Below the pieces are notes generated by a model. That model ran no database searches and was not told the DNA's origin. It saw nothing but the letters and a program-made list of their open reading frames with translations. Shown piece after piece: positions 37,964-46,213 of a stretch of 64,000 nt of DNA (position 1 is its first letter; every line of letters starts with the position of its first letter). The position numbers were made by a program, and so were the translations under genes. The DNA is from Bradyrhizobium nitroreducens (GTDB lineage: Bacteria; Pseudomonadota; Alphaproteobacteria; Rhizobiales; Xanthobacteraceae): positions 5,179,535 to 5,243,534 of the forward strand of contig NZ_LFJC01000003.1 of the NCBI RefSeq assembly GCF_002776695.1, written 5' to 3'.

Positions 37964-39271
37964 ATGATCGAGGAGAAATTCGATGCCATCGTCGTCGGCG
38001 CCGGCATGGCCGGTAACGCGGCGGCGCTCACGCTGGCCCAGCGCGGGCTCAAGGTGCTCCAGCTCGAGCGCGGGGAATATTCCGGCTCGAAGAACGTGCA
38101 GGGCGCGATCCTCTATGCCGACATGCTGGAGAAGCTGATTCCCGATTTCCGCGAGGATGCGCCGCTGGAGCGGCATCTGGTCGAGCAGCGCTTCTGGATG
38201 ATGGACGACCGGTCGCACACCGGTCTGCACTATCGTTCCGACGATTTCAACGAGGAGAAGCCGAACCGCTACACCATCATCCGCGCCCAGTTCGACAAAT
38301 GGTTCTCGCAGAAGGTTCGCGAGGCCGGCGCCACCGTACTGTGCGAGACGACGGTGACCGAGCTAGCGCAGGACGCCTATGGCAAGGTGATCGGCGTGCG
38401 GACCGACCGCGCTGACGGCGAGATCCACGCCGACGTCGTGGTGCTGGCGGAAGGCGTCAACGGCCTGCTCGGCACCCGCGCTCACCTGCGCGAGCGGCCC
38501 AAGCCCGACAAGGTCGCGCTTGCCGTGAAGGAGATGCATTTCCTGCCGCGCGAGACCATCGAGGCCCGCTTCAACCTCAAAGGTGACGAAGGCGTGGTGA
38601 TCGAAGCCGCCGGCACCATTTCCCGCGGCATGACCGGCATGGGCTTCATCTACGCCAACAAGGAGTGCATTTCGCTTGGTATCGGCTGCCTGGTCTCCGA
38701 TTTCCAGCGCACCGGCGAGACGCCGTACGGCCTGCTCGACCGCTTCAAGCGGCACCCGTCGGTCGCGCCGCTGATCGAAGGCTCCGAGGTGAAGGAATAT
38801 GCCGCGCATCTCATTCCCGAGGGCGGCTTCAAGGCGATCCCGCAGCTCTACGGCGAAGGCTGGGTCGTGGTCGGCGACGCCGCCCAGCTCAACAACGCCA
38901 TCCATCGCGAAGGCTCGAACCTTGCGATGACGTCGGGCCGAATCGCGGCGGAGGCGATCTTCCAAGTCAAGTCGCGCAAGGATCCGATGACGGCGGACAA
39001 CCTGTCGCTCTACAAGACCATGCTGGACCAGTCCTTCGTCATCAAGGATCTGAAGAAGTACAAGGACATGCCGGCGCTGATGCACACCCAGTCGCAGAGC
39101 TTCTTCCTGACCTATCCCGAACTCGTCTCCAGGGCGATGCAGAACTTCCTTCGCGTCGACGGCACGCCGAAGGTGGAGAAGGAGAAGACGACGTTCAGAT
39201 CGTTCATCAAGGCGCGCTCATGGAGCGGGCTGTTCGGCGACGCTTTCCGCCTCGCGCGCGCTTGGCGATGA
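37964..39271 (+). CDS. fixC: FixC, ETF-quinone oxidoreductase-like flavoprotein
   Basis: 435-residue flavoprotein that links FixAB to quinone. An N-terminal dinucleotide motif, VVGAGMAGNAAALTLAQRG, is followed by ERGEYSGSKNVQGA; the later GDAAQLNNAIHREGSNLAM motif binds FAD. The family lacks the 4Fe-4S domain of full ETF-QO, which is supplied by FixX. It lies 17 bases after fixB. Confidence 0.96.
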   Translation: MIEEKFDAIVVGAGMAGNAAALTLAQRGLKVLQLERGEYSGSKNVQGAILYADMLEKLIPDFREDAPLERHLVEQRFWMMDDRSHTGLHYRSDDFNEEKPNRYTIIRAQFDKWFSQKVREAGATVLCETTVTELAQDAYGKVIGVRTDRADGEIHADVVVLAEGVNGLLGTRAHLRERPKPDKVALAVKEMHFLPRETIEARFNLKGDEGVVIEAAGTISRGMTGMGFIYANKECISLGIGCLVSDFQRTGETPYGLLDRFKRHPSVAPLIEGSEVKEYAAHLIPEGGFKAIPQLYGEGWVVVGDAAQLNNAIHREGSNLAMTSGRIAAEAIFQVKSRKDPMTADNLSLYKTMLDQSFVIKDLKKYKDMPALMHTQSQSFFLTYPELVSRAMQNFLRVDGTPKVEKEKTTFRSFIKARSWSGLFGDAFRLARAWR

Positions 39272-39308
39272 GACGAGGACATAGACTATCAACGACGGAG
39301 ACCAAACC

Positions 39309-39605
39309 ATGTCGATCGAGCCATCCGTGCGTGTCGAGGACAAGCTGTTCTACAATCGTTATCTGGTCGATGCCGGACGAGCCCACATCAAGGTGCGGCC
39401 GCACACCAAACCGTCGCCGGAGCTTCTCAGCATGCTGAAGGCCTGCCCGGCACGTTGCTACGAGCTCAACGACAAGGGACAGGTCGAGATCACTGTCGAC
39501 GGCTGCATCGAGTGCGGCACCTGCCGCGTAATCTGCGAGGAGAGCGGCGACATCGAATGGAGCTATCCGCGCGGTGGCTACGGCGTGCTGTTCAAGTTCG
39601 GCTGA
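39309..39605 (+). CDS. fixX: FixX, ferredoxin-like subunit
   Basis: 98-residue ferredoxin-like protein that completes the FixABCX complex. Cysteines are seen in KACPARCYEL and GCIECGTCRVIC, the ETF-QO-type [4Fe-4S] pattern. It ends with the conserved WSYPRGGYGVLFKFG-like tail. It starts 37 bases after fixC. Confidence 0.95.
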   Translation: MSIEPSVRVEDKLFYNRYLVDAGRAHIKVRPHTKPSPELLSMLKACPARCYELNDKGQVEITVDGCIECGTCRVICEESGDIEWSYPRGGYGVLFKFG

Positions 39606-39730
39606 CCCCTGCAGCGTCGACCATGTGCGAAACGGCGCCGGTCGGAAGTGCATGAATTCGCGAGACGGTGAGTTGAGCGCAACGCGCCTTGCGGCTAACA
39701 TCGGCACTGCCGGAATGCAGGGAATAGAAA

Positions 39731-39937
39731 ATGAAACTGAGTGCACGCAATATTCTTCCCGGAAAAGTCATCGCCGTCACCAAAGGCACGACGACGGCCC
39801 ATGTGAAGATCGAGCTCGCGCCGGGCTTGGTCGTATTTTCCGCGATCACCAACGAGGCCGTGGACGACCTCGCCCTGAAGGTAGGCGACGCCGTCTCGGC
39901 CGTGATCAAGTCATCCGACGTGATGATCGGCAAGTAG
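39731..39937 (+). CDS. Molbindin (single TOBE/Mop domain)
   Basis: 68-residue Mop-type molybdate-binding protein: KLSARNILPGKVIAVTKGTTTAHVKIEL, then ITNEAVDDLALKVGDAVSAVIKSSDVMIG, the full TOBE/Mop fold. Such molbindins store or buffer molybdate in the cytoplasm. Its last 27 bases overlap the 3' end of the ModC-fusion gene on the other strand. It could supply the molybdate-binding function that the nearby ModC protein lacks; that is inference. Confidence 0.92.
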   Translation: MKLSARNILPGKVIAVTKGTTTAHVKIELAPGLVVFSAITNEAVDDLALKVGDAVSAVIKSSDVMIGK

Positions 39938-41278
39938 CGCGGTAGATGCATCGGCGGGCAGGCGCGCCTCGCGCGCCCGCTTCATGCGCGACGACAGGTC
40001 GTGCCACCAGCCTTCGATCGCGCTCCGTTCGCACAGCAGGCTGGTGCCGATCCCGCCGGTAAAATCGTTCCAGGCGTCCAGGCATTTTTCCGGCACCGCC
40101 GTCAGCACCGGGATGCCGGCGGCGATCGCGTCGGCCAACTCGTCGCGCAGGCCTTCGCCGGCGGCCTCCTGCTTGGAGAACTTGTTGATCACGACGAGGT
40201 CGACATCCGCCGTGATCGCGCGGGCGACGGCTACCGCCGCTTCGGCCAGTCCCGCGGCGTCGAGCTTGCAGGCCATCGCGCCCGAGCCAAGCGGCTGGCA
40301 GATCGAGATCTCGCGGCCGGTCATGAGATCGATCGCCTGCATGCCGACCTGGCAGCCGGTGCCGTCCTTGACGTTGCGCTGGACGATACCGCCGATCCGC
40401 TCGCCCGATCGCGCCAGAGTTTCGGCGAAGTCGGCGAGCAAGGTGTCGACGTCGTCCTGGGTGCGGTAGAGGATTGCGGCGACGCGATTCGGGTCGATGT
40501 CGTGGAAGTCTTTGGGCATGGGGGGCATCCTCGTCGTTTTTCCTACGCTCTTCCGTCGTGTCGAGCAATCTCCGTGCCGACCAGTGCGTCCGGCCAGCGG
40601 TATTGGATGGAGGGTATGCAGCGGACCTTCGCCGACGACACGGCCTTGTTCCATCAGCACCAGATGATCGGCAAAGCGTTCGATCTCCGTCATGTCATGG
40701 CTGATATAGAATACCGGCAGCGACAGGCGGTCGTGCAGCCGCTCGAGGAAGGGCAAGATCTCGCTCTTGGTGGCGCGGTCGAGCGCCGCGAGCGGCTCGT
40801 CCATCAGCAGCAGTTTCGGCTGTGACAGCAGTGCGCGGCCGATTGCAACGCGCTGCCGTTCGCCGCCGGAGAGACGGTTCGGCGAACGGTCGAGCAGGGC
40901 GGCTAGGCCGAGCAGCTCTACGACCTCGTCAAAGCCGATCTGCGCCCCTGCGATCCTCGGCGCACCAAACAGCAGATTGCCGCGCACCGACAGATGCGGA
41001 AACAGGCTCGCTTCCTGGAACACATAGCCGATCGGTCGTCGATGCACCGGTCGGAACGAACGATGGTCCTGCCAGACGTCGCCGTCCACCGCGCAAAAAC
41101 CGTCAGTCATATGCTGCAGGCCGGCAATGCAGCGCGCTACGCTGGTCTTGCCGCAGCCGGACGGACCGAAGATCGCGGTGACGCCGGTGGCGGGCACGCT
41201 GAGTTCGGCATCCAGCACGAAATTGCCGAGCCGGCCGCGGAAGCCGGCGTTGATGCGCCCGGGTTTGGACGTTCTCAT
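39911..41278 (-). CDS. modC: ModC ATPase fused in frame to a DUF2478 domain
   Basis: 455-residue open frame. Residues 1-225 are the molybdate ABC ATPase: Walker A GPSGCGKTS (38-46), signature LSGGERQ (136-142), Walker B LLLMDEP (156-162). After GEGPLHTLHPIPLAG the usual C-terminal TOBE domain is absent; instead residues ~250-455 are a DUF2478-type nucleotide-binding domain (AILYRTQDDVDTLLADF, VINKFSKQEA). The ATG codons at 40528 and 40519 could allow separate translation of the DUF2478 part. In relatives the two are usually separate neighbours. The start overlaps the modB stop by 4 bases. Confidence 0.85.
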   Translation of the reverse strand: MRTSKPGRINAGFRGRLGNFVLDAELSVPATGVTAIFGPSGCGKTSVARCIAGLQHMTDGFCAVDGDVWQDHRSFRPVHRRPIGYVFQEASLFPHLSVRGNLLFGAPRIAGAQIGFDEVVELLGLAALLDRSPNRLSGGERQRVAIGRALLSQPKLLLMDEPLAALDRATKSEILPFLERLHDRLSLPVFYISHDMTEIERFADHLVLMEQGRVVGEGPLHTLHPIPLAGRTGRHGDCSTRRKSVGKTTRMPPMPKDFHDIDPNRVAAILYRTQDDVDTLLADFAETLARSGERIGGIVQRNVKDGTGCQVGMQAIDLMTGREISICQPLGSGAMACKLDAAGLAEAAVAVARAITADVDLVVINKFSKQEAAGEGLRDELADAIAAGIPVLTAVPEKCLDAWNDFTGGIGTSLLCERSAIEGWWHDLSSRMKRAREARLPADASTALLADHHVG

Positions 41279-41961
41279 GCCGCAGCCCTCGCGGCGCGCT
41301 TGTCGACCAGCGTCATGGTCAGGATCACGGCAAATGCGAAGATCACCATAAGGCCTGCGAGCATGCTCGCCTCGCGCCAGCGCGAGGTCTCGACATAGTC
41401 GAAGAGCGCAACCGACAGCACCTTGGTGCGGCCGGGAATGTTGCCGCCGATCATCAGCACCAGGCCAAACTCGCCGACAGTGTGCGCGAAGCCGAGCACG
41501 GCCCCGGTCAGGAAGCCGGGCCGCGCCAGCGGCACGGCGACGGTCCAGAACGTCCGCAAGGGCGAGGCGCGCAAGGTCGCGGCGACCTCGAGCGGCCGCT
41601 CGCCCATGGCAGTGAAGGCATTCCGGATCGGCTGCACCACGAAAGGCATCGAATACACCACCGAGCCGATGACCAGGCCTTCGAAGGTGAAGGCGAGCGT
41701 GCGCCCGCCCCACAATTGTGCGATCCATCCGCCGGGCCCGTCCGGACCGAGCAGCACCAGCAGATAGAAGCCGAGCACGGTCGGCGGCAGCACCAGCGGC
41801 AATGCGACCACGCTGGCGACGATCTCGGTCCACCAGCCCTGCGCGCGTGCCAGCCACCAGGCGAGCGGCGTGGCCAGCACCAGCAGGATCGTGGTCGAAA
41901 TGGTCGCGAGCTCGATCGTGAGCAGCACCGACTGGCGGATCTCCGCTGACCAGACCTCCAT
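41275..41961 (-). CDS. modB: ModB, molybdate ABC permease
   Basis: 228-residue inner-membrane permease with about five hydrophobic segments and the coupling EAA-like loop (EVAATLRASPLRTFWTVAVPLARPGFLTG). It forms the molybdate channel with ModC and receives substrate from ModA. It starts 5 bases after the modA stop and overlaps modC, so the operon modABC is compact. Confidence 0.94.
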   Translation of the reverse strand: MEVWSAEIRQSVLLTIELATISTTILLVLATPLAWWLARAQGWWTEIVASVVALPLVLPPTVLGFYLLVLLGPDGPGGWIAQLWGGRTLAFTFEGLVIGSVVYSMPFVVQPIRNAFTAMGERPLEVAATLRASPLRTFWTVAVPLARPGFLTGAVLGFAHTVGEFGLVLMIGGNIPGRTKVLSVALFDYVETSRWREASMLAGLMVIFAFAVILTMTLVDKRAARAAA

Positions 41962-41966
41962 GCGCG

Positions 41967-42719
41967 TCAGCTCTGTCCGTCCAGCGCGTAGCCGTATTTC
42001 TCGATGACGGCGCGCGCCTCGGGCCCCCTCAGGAAAGTGATGAACGCGGCGGCGGCCTCGTTGCCGGTGCCGGTCTTCAGCAGGACCGCATCCTGCCGGA
42101 TCGGATTATAGAGCGCCTGCGGCACCACCCAACGCGAGCCGGCCTCGCTGCCGGTCAATTGCGACAGCGCGACGAAGCCGACCTCGGCATTGCCGGTCTC
42201 GACGAATTGATAGGCCTGGGTGATGGTCGCGCCCTGCACCAGCTTCGGCTTCAGCGTGTCATAGAGATTCAGCGACTTCATGGTTTCCACGGCGGCCAGG
42301 CCGTAAGGGGCCGCGGCCGGATTGCAGATCGAGAGTTTTGCGAAGGACGCAGCCTTCAACGTCGCTTCGCCGGTCACGATCCCCGGCGACTTGCTCCACA
42401 GTACGAGCTTGCCGATCGCATAGGTGGAGCGGCTGTCCGCGACCGCAAGGCCGTCCTCGACGAGCTTCTTCGGCCGCGAATCGTCGGCGGACAGGAAAAC
42501 CTGGAATGGCGCGCCCTGCGTGATCTGCGTGTAGAACTGGCCGCTCGCGCCGAAGCTCAGCACCGCCTCGTGTCCTGTCTTCTGCTTGAAGATGGCGGCG
42601 ATCTCCTTGGCGGCATCGGTGAAGTTGGCGGCGACGGCAACATTGGTCTGCGCGGCTTGTGCGGTGGTGGTTGCGAGCAGTAAGCCTGCGGCGACGGCGA
42701 TCGTGCGAAACAGTTTCAT
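41967..42719 (-). CDS. modA: ModA, periplasmic molybdate-binding protein
   Basis: 250-residue substrate-binding protein with an N-terminal signal peptide (positively charged start, hydrophobic core, cut near AQAAQ). Family features include VAVAANFTDAAKEIAAIFKQKTGH, SFGASGQFYTQI and LFLSADDS-like FLSADDSRP. First gene of modABC. A sigma-54 promoter on this strand at 42791 and a NifA site at 42899 indicate control together with nitrogenase rather than only by ModE. Confidence 0.95.
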   Translation of the reverse strand: MKLFRTIAVAAGLLLATTTAQAAQTNVAVAANFTDAAKEIAAIFKQKTGHEAVLSFGASGQFYTQITQGAPFQVFLSADDSRPKKLVEDGLAVADSRSTYAIGKLVLWSKSPGIVTGEATLKAASFAKLSICNPAAAPYGLAAVETMKSLNLYDTLKPKLVQGATITQAYQFVETGNAEVGFVALSQLTGSEAGSRWVVPQALYNPIRQDAVLLKTGTGNEAAAAFITFLRGPEARAVIEKYGYALDGQS

Positions 42720-42790
42720 GATGAACTCCAGCGGACGGTAACCGCCTCCGCGTCAGCCTGATCGTCGCGAGGCGGCGGCCATGAGGGCTC

Positions 42791-42806
42791 AGCAATCGGC
42801 GTGCCG
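42791..42806 (-). promoter_or_regulatory. Sigma-54 promoter of modABC
   Basis: Minus-strand CGGCACGCCGATTGCT, matching TGGCACG-N4-TTGCT at all but the first base with 10-base spacing; 72 bases upstream of modA. Confidence 0.72.
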
Positions 42807-42898
42807 GATGCGGCGACCGGAGTCTGGTGCGCGCCTTGCAGAAATCAGCGGCAAAAGCAGAACTTGCTGCCCCGTGTGGCAGCGGGACCGACGATCCC

Positions 42899-42914
42899 TG
42901 TCGGATTTGCGACA
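42899..42914. promoter_or_regulatory. NifA UAS between modA and modD
   Basis: TGT-N10-ACA, 93 bases upstream of the modABC sigma-54 promoter and 42 bases before modD. Confidence 0.68.
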
Positions 42915-42955
42915 ACCGCGTCGGCAAGCCGACACCAACGAAGGGAAAGCACGAT

Positions 42956-43891
42956 ATGGCAACCGTTGCATCGCGCGCCGAGCTCGAGCGTCTGCTGGAG
43001 GACGACGTGCCTTACGGCGATCTCACCACCGACGCGCTCGGGATCGGCGCGGCCAGGGGCGTCATGCAGTTTGCCGCGCGCGCGCCGATGGTGCTGGCGC
43101 TCGCCGAGGATGCCGCCGCGATCGTCGCGCTGGCCGGCTGCGAGGTCGAGCTGTTCGCGGCATCCGGTGCGACGCTGGAGCAGGGCGCGCCGATCCTGGA
43201 GGCGCGTGGTCCGGCCGCCAGCCTGCTGCGGAGCTGGAAGGTCGCGCAGACCCTGATCGAAATCTGGTCGGGTGTCGCCAGCGAGACCCGCGCCATTGTC
43301 GAGGCCGCGAGGGCAGTCGCCCCGCAGATTCCGGTTGCCTGCACGCGCAAGAACGTGCCGGGCACCAAGCGCTTTGCGGTTGCGGCGGTGAAGGCGGGCG
43401 GCGCCGTGATGCATCGGCTCGGCTTGTCCGAGACCGTGCTGGTGTTTCCCGAGCACCGCGCCTTTCTCGGCAAGCTGCCGCTGTTTCAGGCGGTCGAACG
43501 ATTGCGACGGGCCGCGCCGGAGAAGAAGCTTGTGATCGAGGTGAAGACGGCCGACGCTGCACTTGCGGGGGCGGTTGCCGGTTTCGACGTGATCCAGGCG
43601 GAGAAGTTTTCACCGGCCGAGATCGCCGCGCTGGTCAAGCGCATGGCATCGATGGCCTATGCACGCGAACGCCCCGTGATCGCTGCCGCCGGCGGCGTCA
43701 ATGCCGCGAATGCTGCAGCCTATGCAGAGGCCGGCGCAGACCTCCTGGTCACGTCGTCGCCCTATCTAGCTAAGCCGAAGGACGTGCAGGTGCGCATCAT
43801 CGCCGCGGATGAGACTGGGATTCCTGACATGCGTTCGAACCGCTCTGCCCACACCGCGGGCAGATCGATCATTATTGGGAACGAAACTTAA
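42956..43891 (+). CDS. modD: ModD, quinolinate-phosphoribosyltransferase-like protein
   Basis: 311-residue protein of the nicotinate-nucleotide pyrophosphorylase fold, ModD subgroup: EDDVPYGDLTTDALG, TRKNVPGTKRFAVAAVKAGGAVMHRLGLSET and AAGGVNAANAAAYAEAGADLLVTSSPY. ModD occurs with modABC in Rhodobacter and relatives; its reaction is not established. The ATG at 42956 follows AAGGGAAAG; a longer in-frame start at 42827 runs through the NifA site and is not used. Divergent from modABC. Confidence 0.9.
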   Translation: MATVASRAELERLLEDDVPYGDLTTDALGIGAARGVMQFAARAPMVLALAEDAAAIVALAGCEVELFAASGATLEQGAPILEARGPAASLLRSWKVAQTLIEIWSGVASETRAIVEAARAVAPQIPVACTRKNVPGTKRFAVAAVKAGGAVMHRLGLSETVLVFPEHRAFLGKLPLFQAVERLRRAAPEKKLVIEVKTADAALAGAVAGFDVIQAEKFSPAEIAALVKRMASMAYARERPVIAAAGGVNAANAAAYAEAGADLLVTSSPYLAKPKDVQVRIIAADETGIPDMRSNRSAHTAGRSIIIGNET

Positions 43892-44162
43892 TTCTTGGCG
43901 TAGCTCAAACGGTGGGCAGGTGCTGTTCACCATGGGTGTCCATGGCCAGAACCTGTTCATCGATCGTGCCAATCATACTGTGATTGCCAAGTTCTCCTCG
44001 TGGTCGGACCGACGGACGGACGCGCCTTGTGGTTGACCCATCGCGCCGTCGCAGAGATCGGAAAATGTCTTTCATGGGTTTGAAGCGGGATGAGCCGGCT
44101 GTCATACACCGCGCCGCTGTCGGCTCTGCCGCGGCGTGCCGCCGACGTCGTGGCCGGCAAGA

Positions 44163-44978
44163 TCAGGGGGCGCGTCGTGATTGATGTGAAGGCGCATGAT
44201 CACCTCTCACGGCGGGGTACGCCGTCGGCCTGTTGGAATAGCCAAGGGCTGCGCCGATGGTTCGGGCTGCCTCCATCACGTGAACCGAATACTCCCTGAT
44301 CTGCTTGCGCTTGATGCGCGTATCGGGCCCGGACATGCCGATCGCTCCAACGAGTTCGCCGGAGCGACCGAGGATCGCACAGGCGCAGGCCGCAATGCCC
44401 TCTCGCCACTCGCCGTGCAGCACGGAGGAGTAGCCTTGCGCGCGTGCCAACTCGATGTCCTCGCGCAACTCCTCGATCGTCGTTCGCGTCGTCTCCGTGT
44501 AGCGCCTGAGATGCGGTCGGAACCGTTCCAGGTAGTCATCAGGCACATGTGCGAGCATCGCCTTCCCTGTCGCCATGGTGAACGCTGGTGCGCGCATTCC
44601 CACGCTCGTATGGGCGCGGATATGGTGCGCGCTTTCGATCTTGTCGACATAGACGACGTCGGTATCTTCGAGCACGGAGAGGTGAATGGTTTCGCCGGTG
44701 ATCTCTGCGAGCTTGGTCATTGCCGGCCGCGCGACGTTGATGAGATCCATGCGGTGGATGACATGGCTGCCGAGCGCCCAGATCTTGGTCGTGAGCTCGT
44801 AGGTGCTGTGCGGGGGGATCTGGCGCACATAGCCCTGGGACTGCAGGGTCGTCAGCAGCCGATGCACGTTGCTCTTGGTGAGCTTCAGCTCGCTCGCGAG
44901 GTCCGTGACCCCGCGGGGCTGCTCGCTCAGAGCAAGTGCTTCTAGGAGACGCAGTCCCTTGGTAAAAGCCTTGTCCAT
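44163..44978 (-). CDS. IclR-family transcriptional regulator
   Basis: 271-residue regulator with an N-terminal winged helix (FTKGLRLLEALALSEQPRGVTDLASELKLTKSNVHRLLTTLQSQGYV) and a C-terminal effector domain (LSVLEDTDVVYVDKIES, ATGKAMLAH, GIAACACAI). It lies downstream of the ABC transporter genes in the same direction, 114 bases after the binding-protein gene. It is the best candidate to bind the 17-bp palindromes at 49178 and 49374 and so control both halves of the catabolic locus. Confidence 0.92.
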   Translation of the reverse strand: MDKAFTKGLRLLEALALSEQPRGVTDLASELKLTKSNVHRLLTTLQSQGYVRQIPPHSTYELTTKIWALGSHVIHRMDLINVARPAMTKLAEITGETIHLSVLEDTDVVYVDKIESAHHIRAHTSVGMRAPAFTMATGKAMLAHVPDDYLERFRPHLRRYTETTRTTIEELREDIELARAQGYSSVLHGEWREGIAACACAILGRSGELVGAIGMSGPDTRIKRKQIREYSVHVMEAARTIGAALGYSNRPTAYPAVRGDHAPSHQSRRAP

Positions 44979-45092
44979 CCACCAGCCAAAATAGGATGAT
45001 CTTTCACTCGATCTAGCATGGCCGCGCGATCGGCAATAGCCCGCGTTTGGGATCGGCCCCGATCCTCCTCGGATCGGGGCCGATCAGCCGGC

Positions 45093-46187
45093 CTATTGGG
45101 CCAGCAAGGCGTTGAGCTTCTCCTGCCCGTACTCTTCGTTGGTGGAGTTTCCGGCCGGCGAAGGCCCGCCCCAGTAATCCGGGCTCCACTCGATTGCCTT
45201 CGAGATGTTGTCCGGGTTGTTGGCCCAGTAGCGGGCGAGCTTCTTGTCGGTGGCGGCCTCGAACACGACCCGGGAGGGCAGGGCGACCGGGAAGGTCGAC
45301 GTCAGCTGTGCCGCGCGCTTGGGCTCGAGCCGCCAGGACAGCAGTTTCAGCGCGTTGTCGTAGTTCGGTGCGCCCTTGGGGATCGAGAAGAAGTCGTAGT
45401 AGACGAAGCCCTGGTTGAAGGTCAGTTCGATCGGCGCGCCCTCCAGGGCGAGCTTGCTCATCGAGCCGGTGTAGGCCATGCACATGTCGGCCTCGCCGTC
45501 GAGCAGGAGTTGCGGCGGCTGTGCGGCCGTCGTCCACCATTTGGCGATGTGCGGCTTGATCTCCTTGACCTTCTTCAGCGCCCGCTCCATGTCGAGCGGG
45601 TAGAGCTTGCTCTTCTCGACGCCGTCGGCCATCAGCGCCGCTTCGAACACGAAACGCGGCCATGCCGGCATGCAGCGCCGGCCGGGGAATTTCTTCACGT
45701 CCCAGAAGTCGGCCCAGCTCGTCGGTACGTTTTCGCCCTTGTACTTGTCCTTGTTGTAGACGAGGCCGACGCCGATCACCTGCAGGGCCACGCCCTTCTT
45801 GCGCTTCAGATTGTCCGGCATCGCCGCCAGCGTCTGCTTCGCGCCGTCCGACAGCTTGGAATAGTCGATATCGGCCAGGCAGCAGTCGCCGAGCAGCTTC
45901 GTCTCCTGGTCAAAGATGAACGTCAGGTCCCATTGGGCCTTGCCGGCGTCGGCCTGAGCCTTGATGCGCGGGCCGCTACGGGCTTCCTGGACGGTGACGA
46001 CCTTGATGCCGGTCTCCTTCTCGAACGGGTCGTACATGACCTTGCGCAATGCATCGCCATACCCGCCGCCCGGATCCTGCATGATCACGACGTTGCTCTG
46101 AGCCTGAGCCAGACCCGTTCCCATCGCGACGAACAGGGCCGAGGCCAGTACGGAAGCGGATAGCCGCCAGCGTTTCATTCCCAGCAT
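45093..46187 (-). CDS. ABC transporter substrate-binding protein (PotD type)
   Basis: 364-residue periplasmic binding protein. The N-terminus has a Sec signal peptide (MKRWRLSASVLASALFVAMG, cut after AQAQ). The mature part resembles spermidine/putrescine-type binding proteins (DPFEKETGIKVVTVQ, VPTSWADFWDVKKFPGRR). The ATG at 46187 has GGAGG 9 bases upstream; an in-frame ATG at 46217 overlaps the permease stop and is an alternative. The substrate is unknown. Confidence 0.88.
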   Translation of the reverse strand: MLGMKRWRLSASVLASALFVAMGTGLAQAQSNVVIMQDPGGGYGDALRKVMYDPFEKETGIKVVTVQEARSGPRIKAQADAGKAQWDLTFIFDQETKLLGDCCLADIDYSKLSDGAKQTLAAMPDNLKRKKGVALQVIGVGLVYNKDKYKGENVPTSWADFWDVKKFPGRRCMPAWPRFVFEAALMADGVEKSKLYPLDMERALKKVKEIKPHIAKWWTTAAQPPQLLLDGEADMCMAYTGSMSKLALEGAPIELTFNQGFVYYDFFSIPKGAPNYDNALKLLSWRLEPKRAAQLTSTFPVALPSRVVFEAATDKKLARYWANNPDNISKAIEWSPDYWGGPSPAGNSTNEEYGQEKLNALLAQ

Positions 46188-46213
46188 CTTTTCTTTCCTC
46201 CAGTTGAAATCGA

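Noticed and set aside
40560..40620. Treating the ModC-DUF2478 junction as a frameshift pseudogene
   Set aside because: The frame is open throughout and both domains keep their motifs, so a fusion or two translated products is the simpler reading; the missing TOBE part is reported as a finding.
42824..42840. Forward sigma-54-like element (TGGTGCGCGCCTTGCA) before modD
   Set aside because: Spacing is correct, but the only NifA site lies downstream of it, so it is kept only as a weak candidate and not listed as a feature.
42827..42956. Extended modD start
   Set aside because: It would place the NifA site and promoter region inside the coding sequence, and the extra residues are not family-like.
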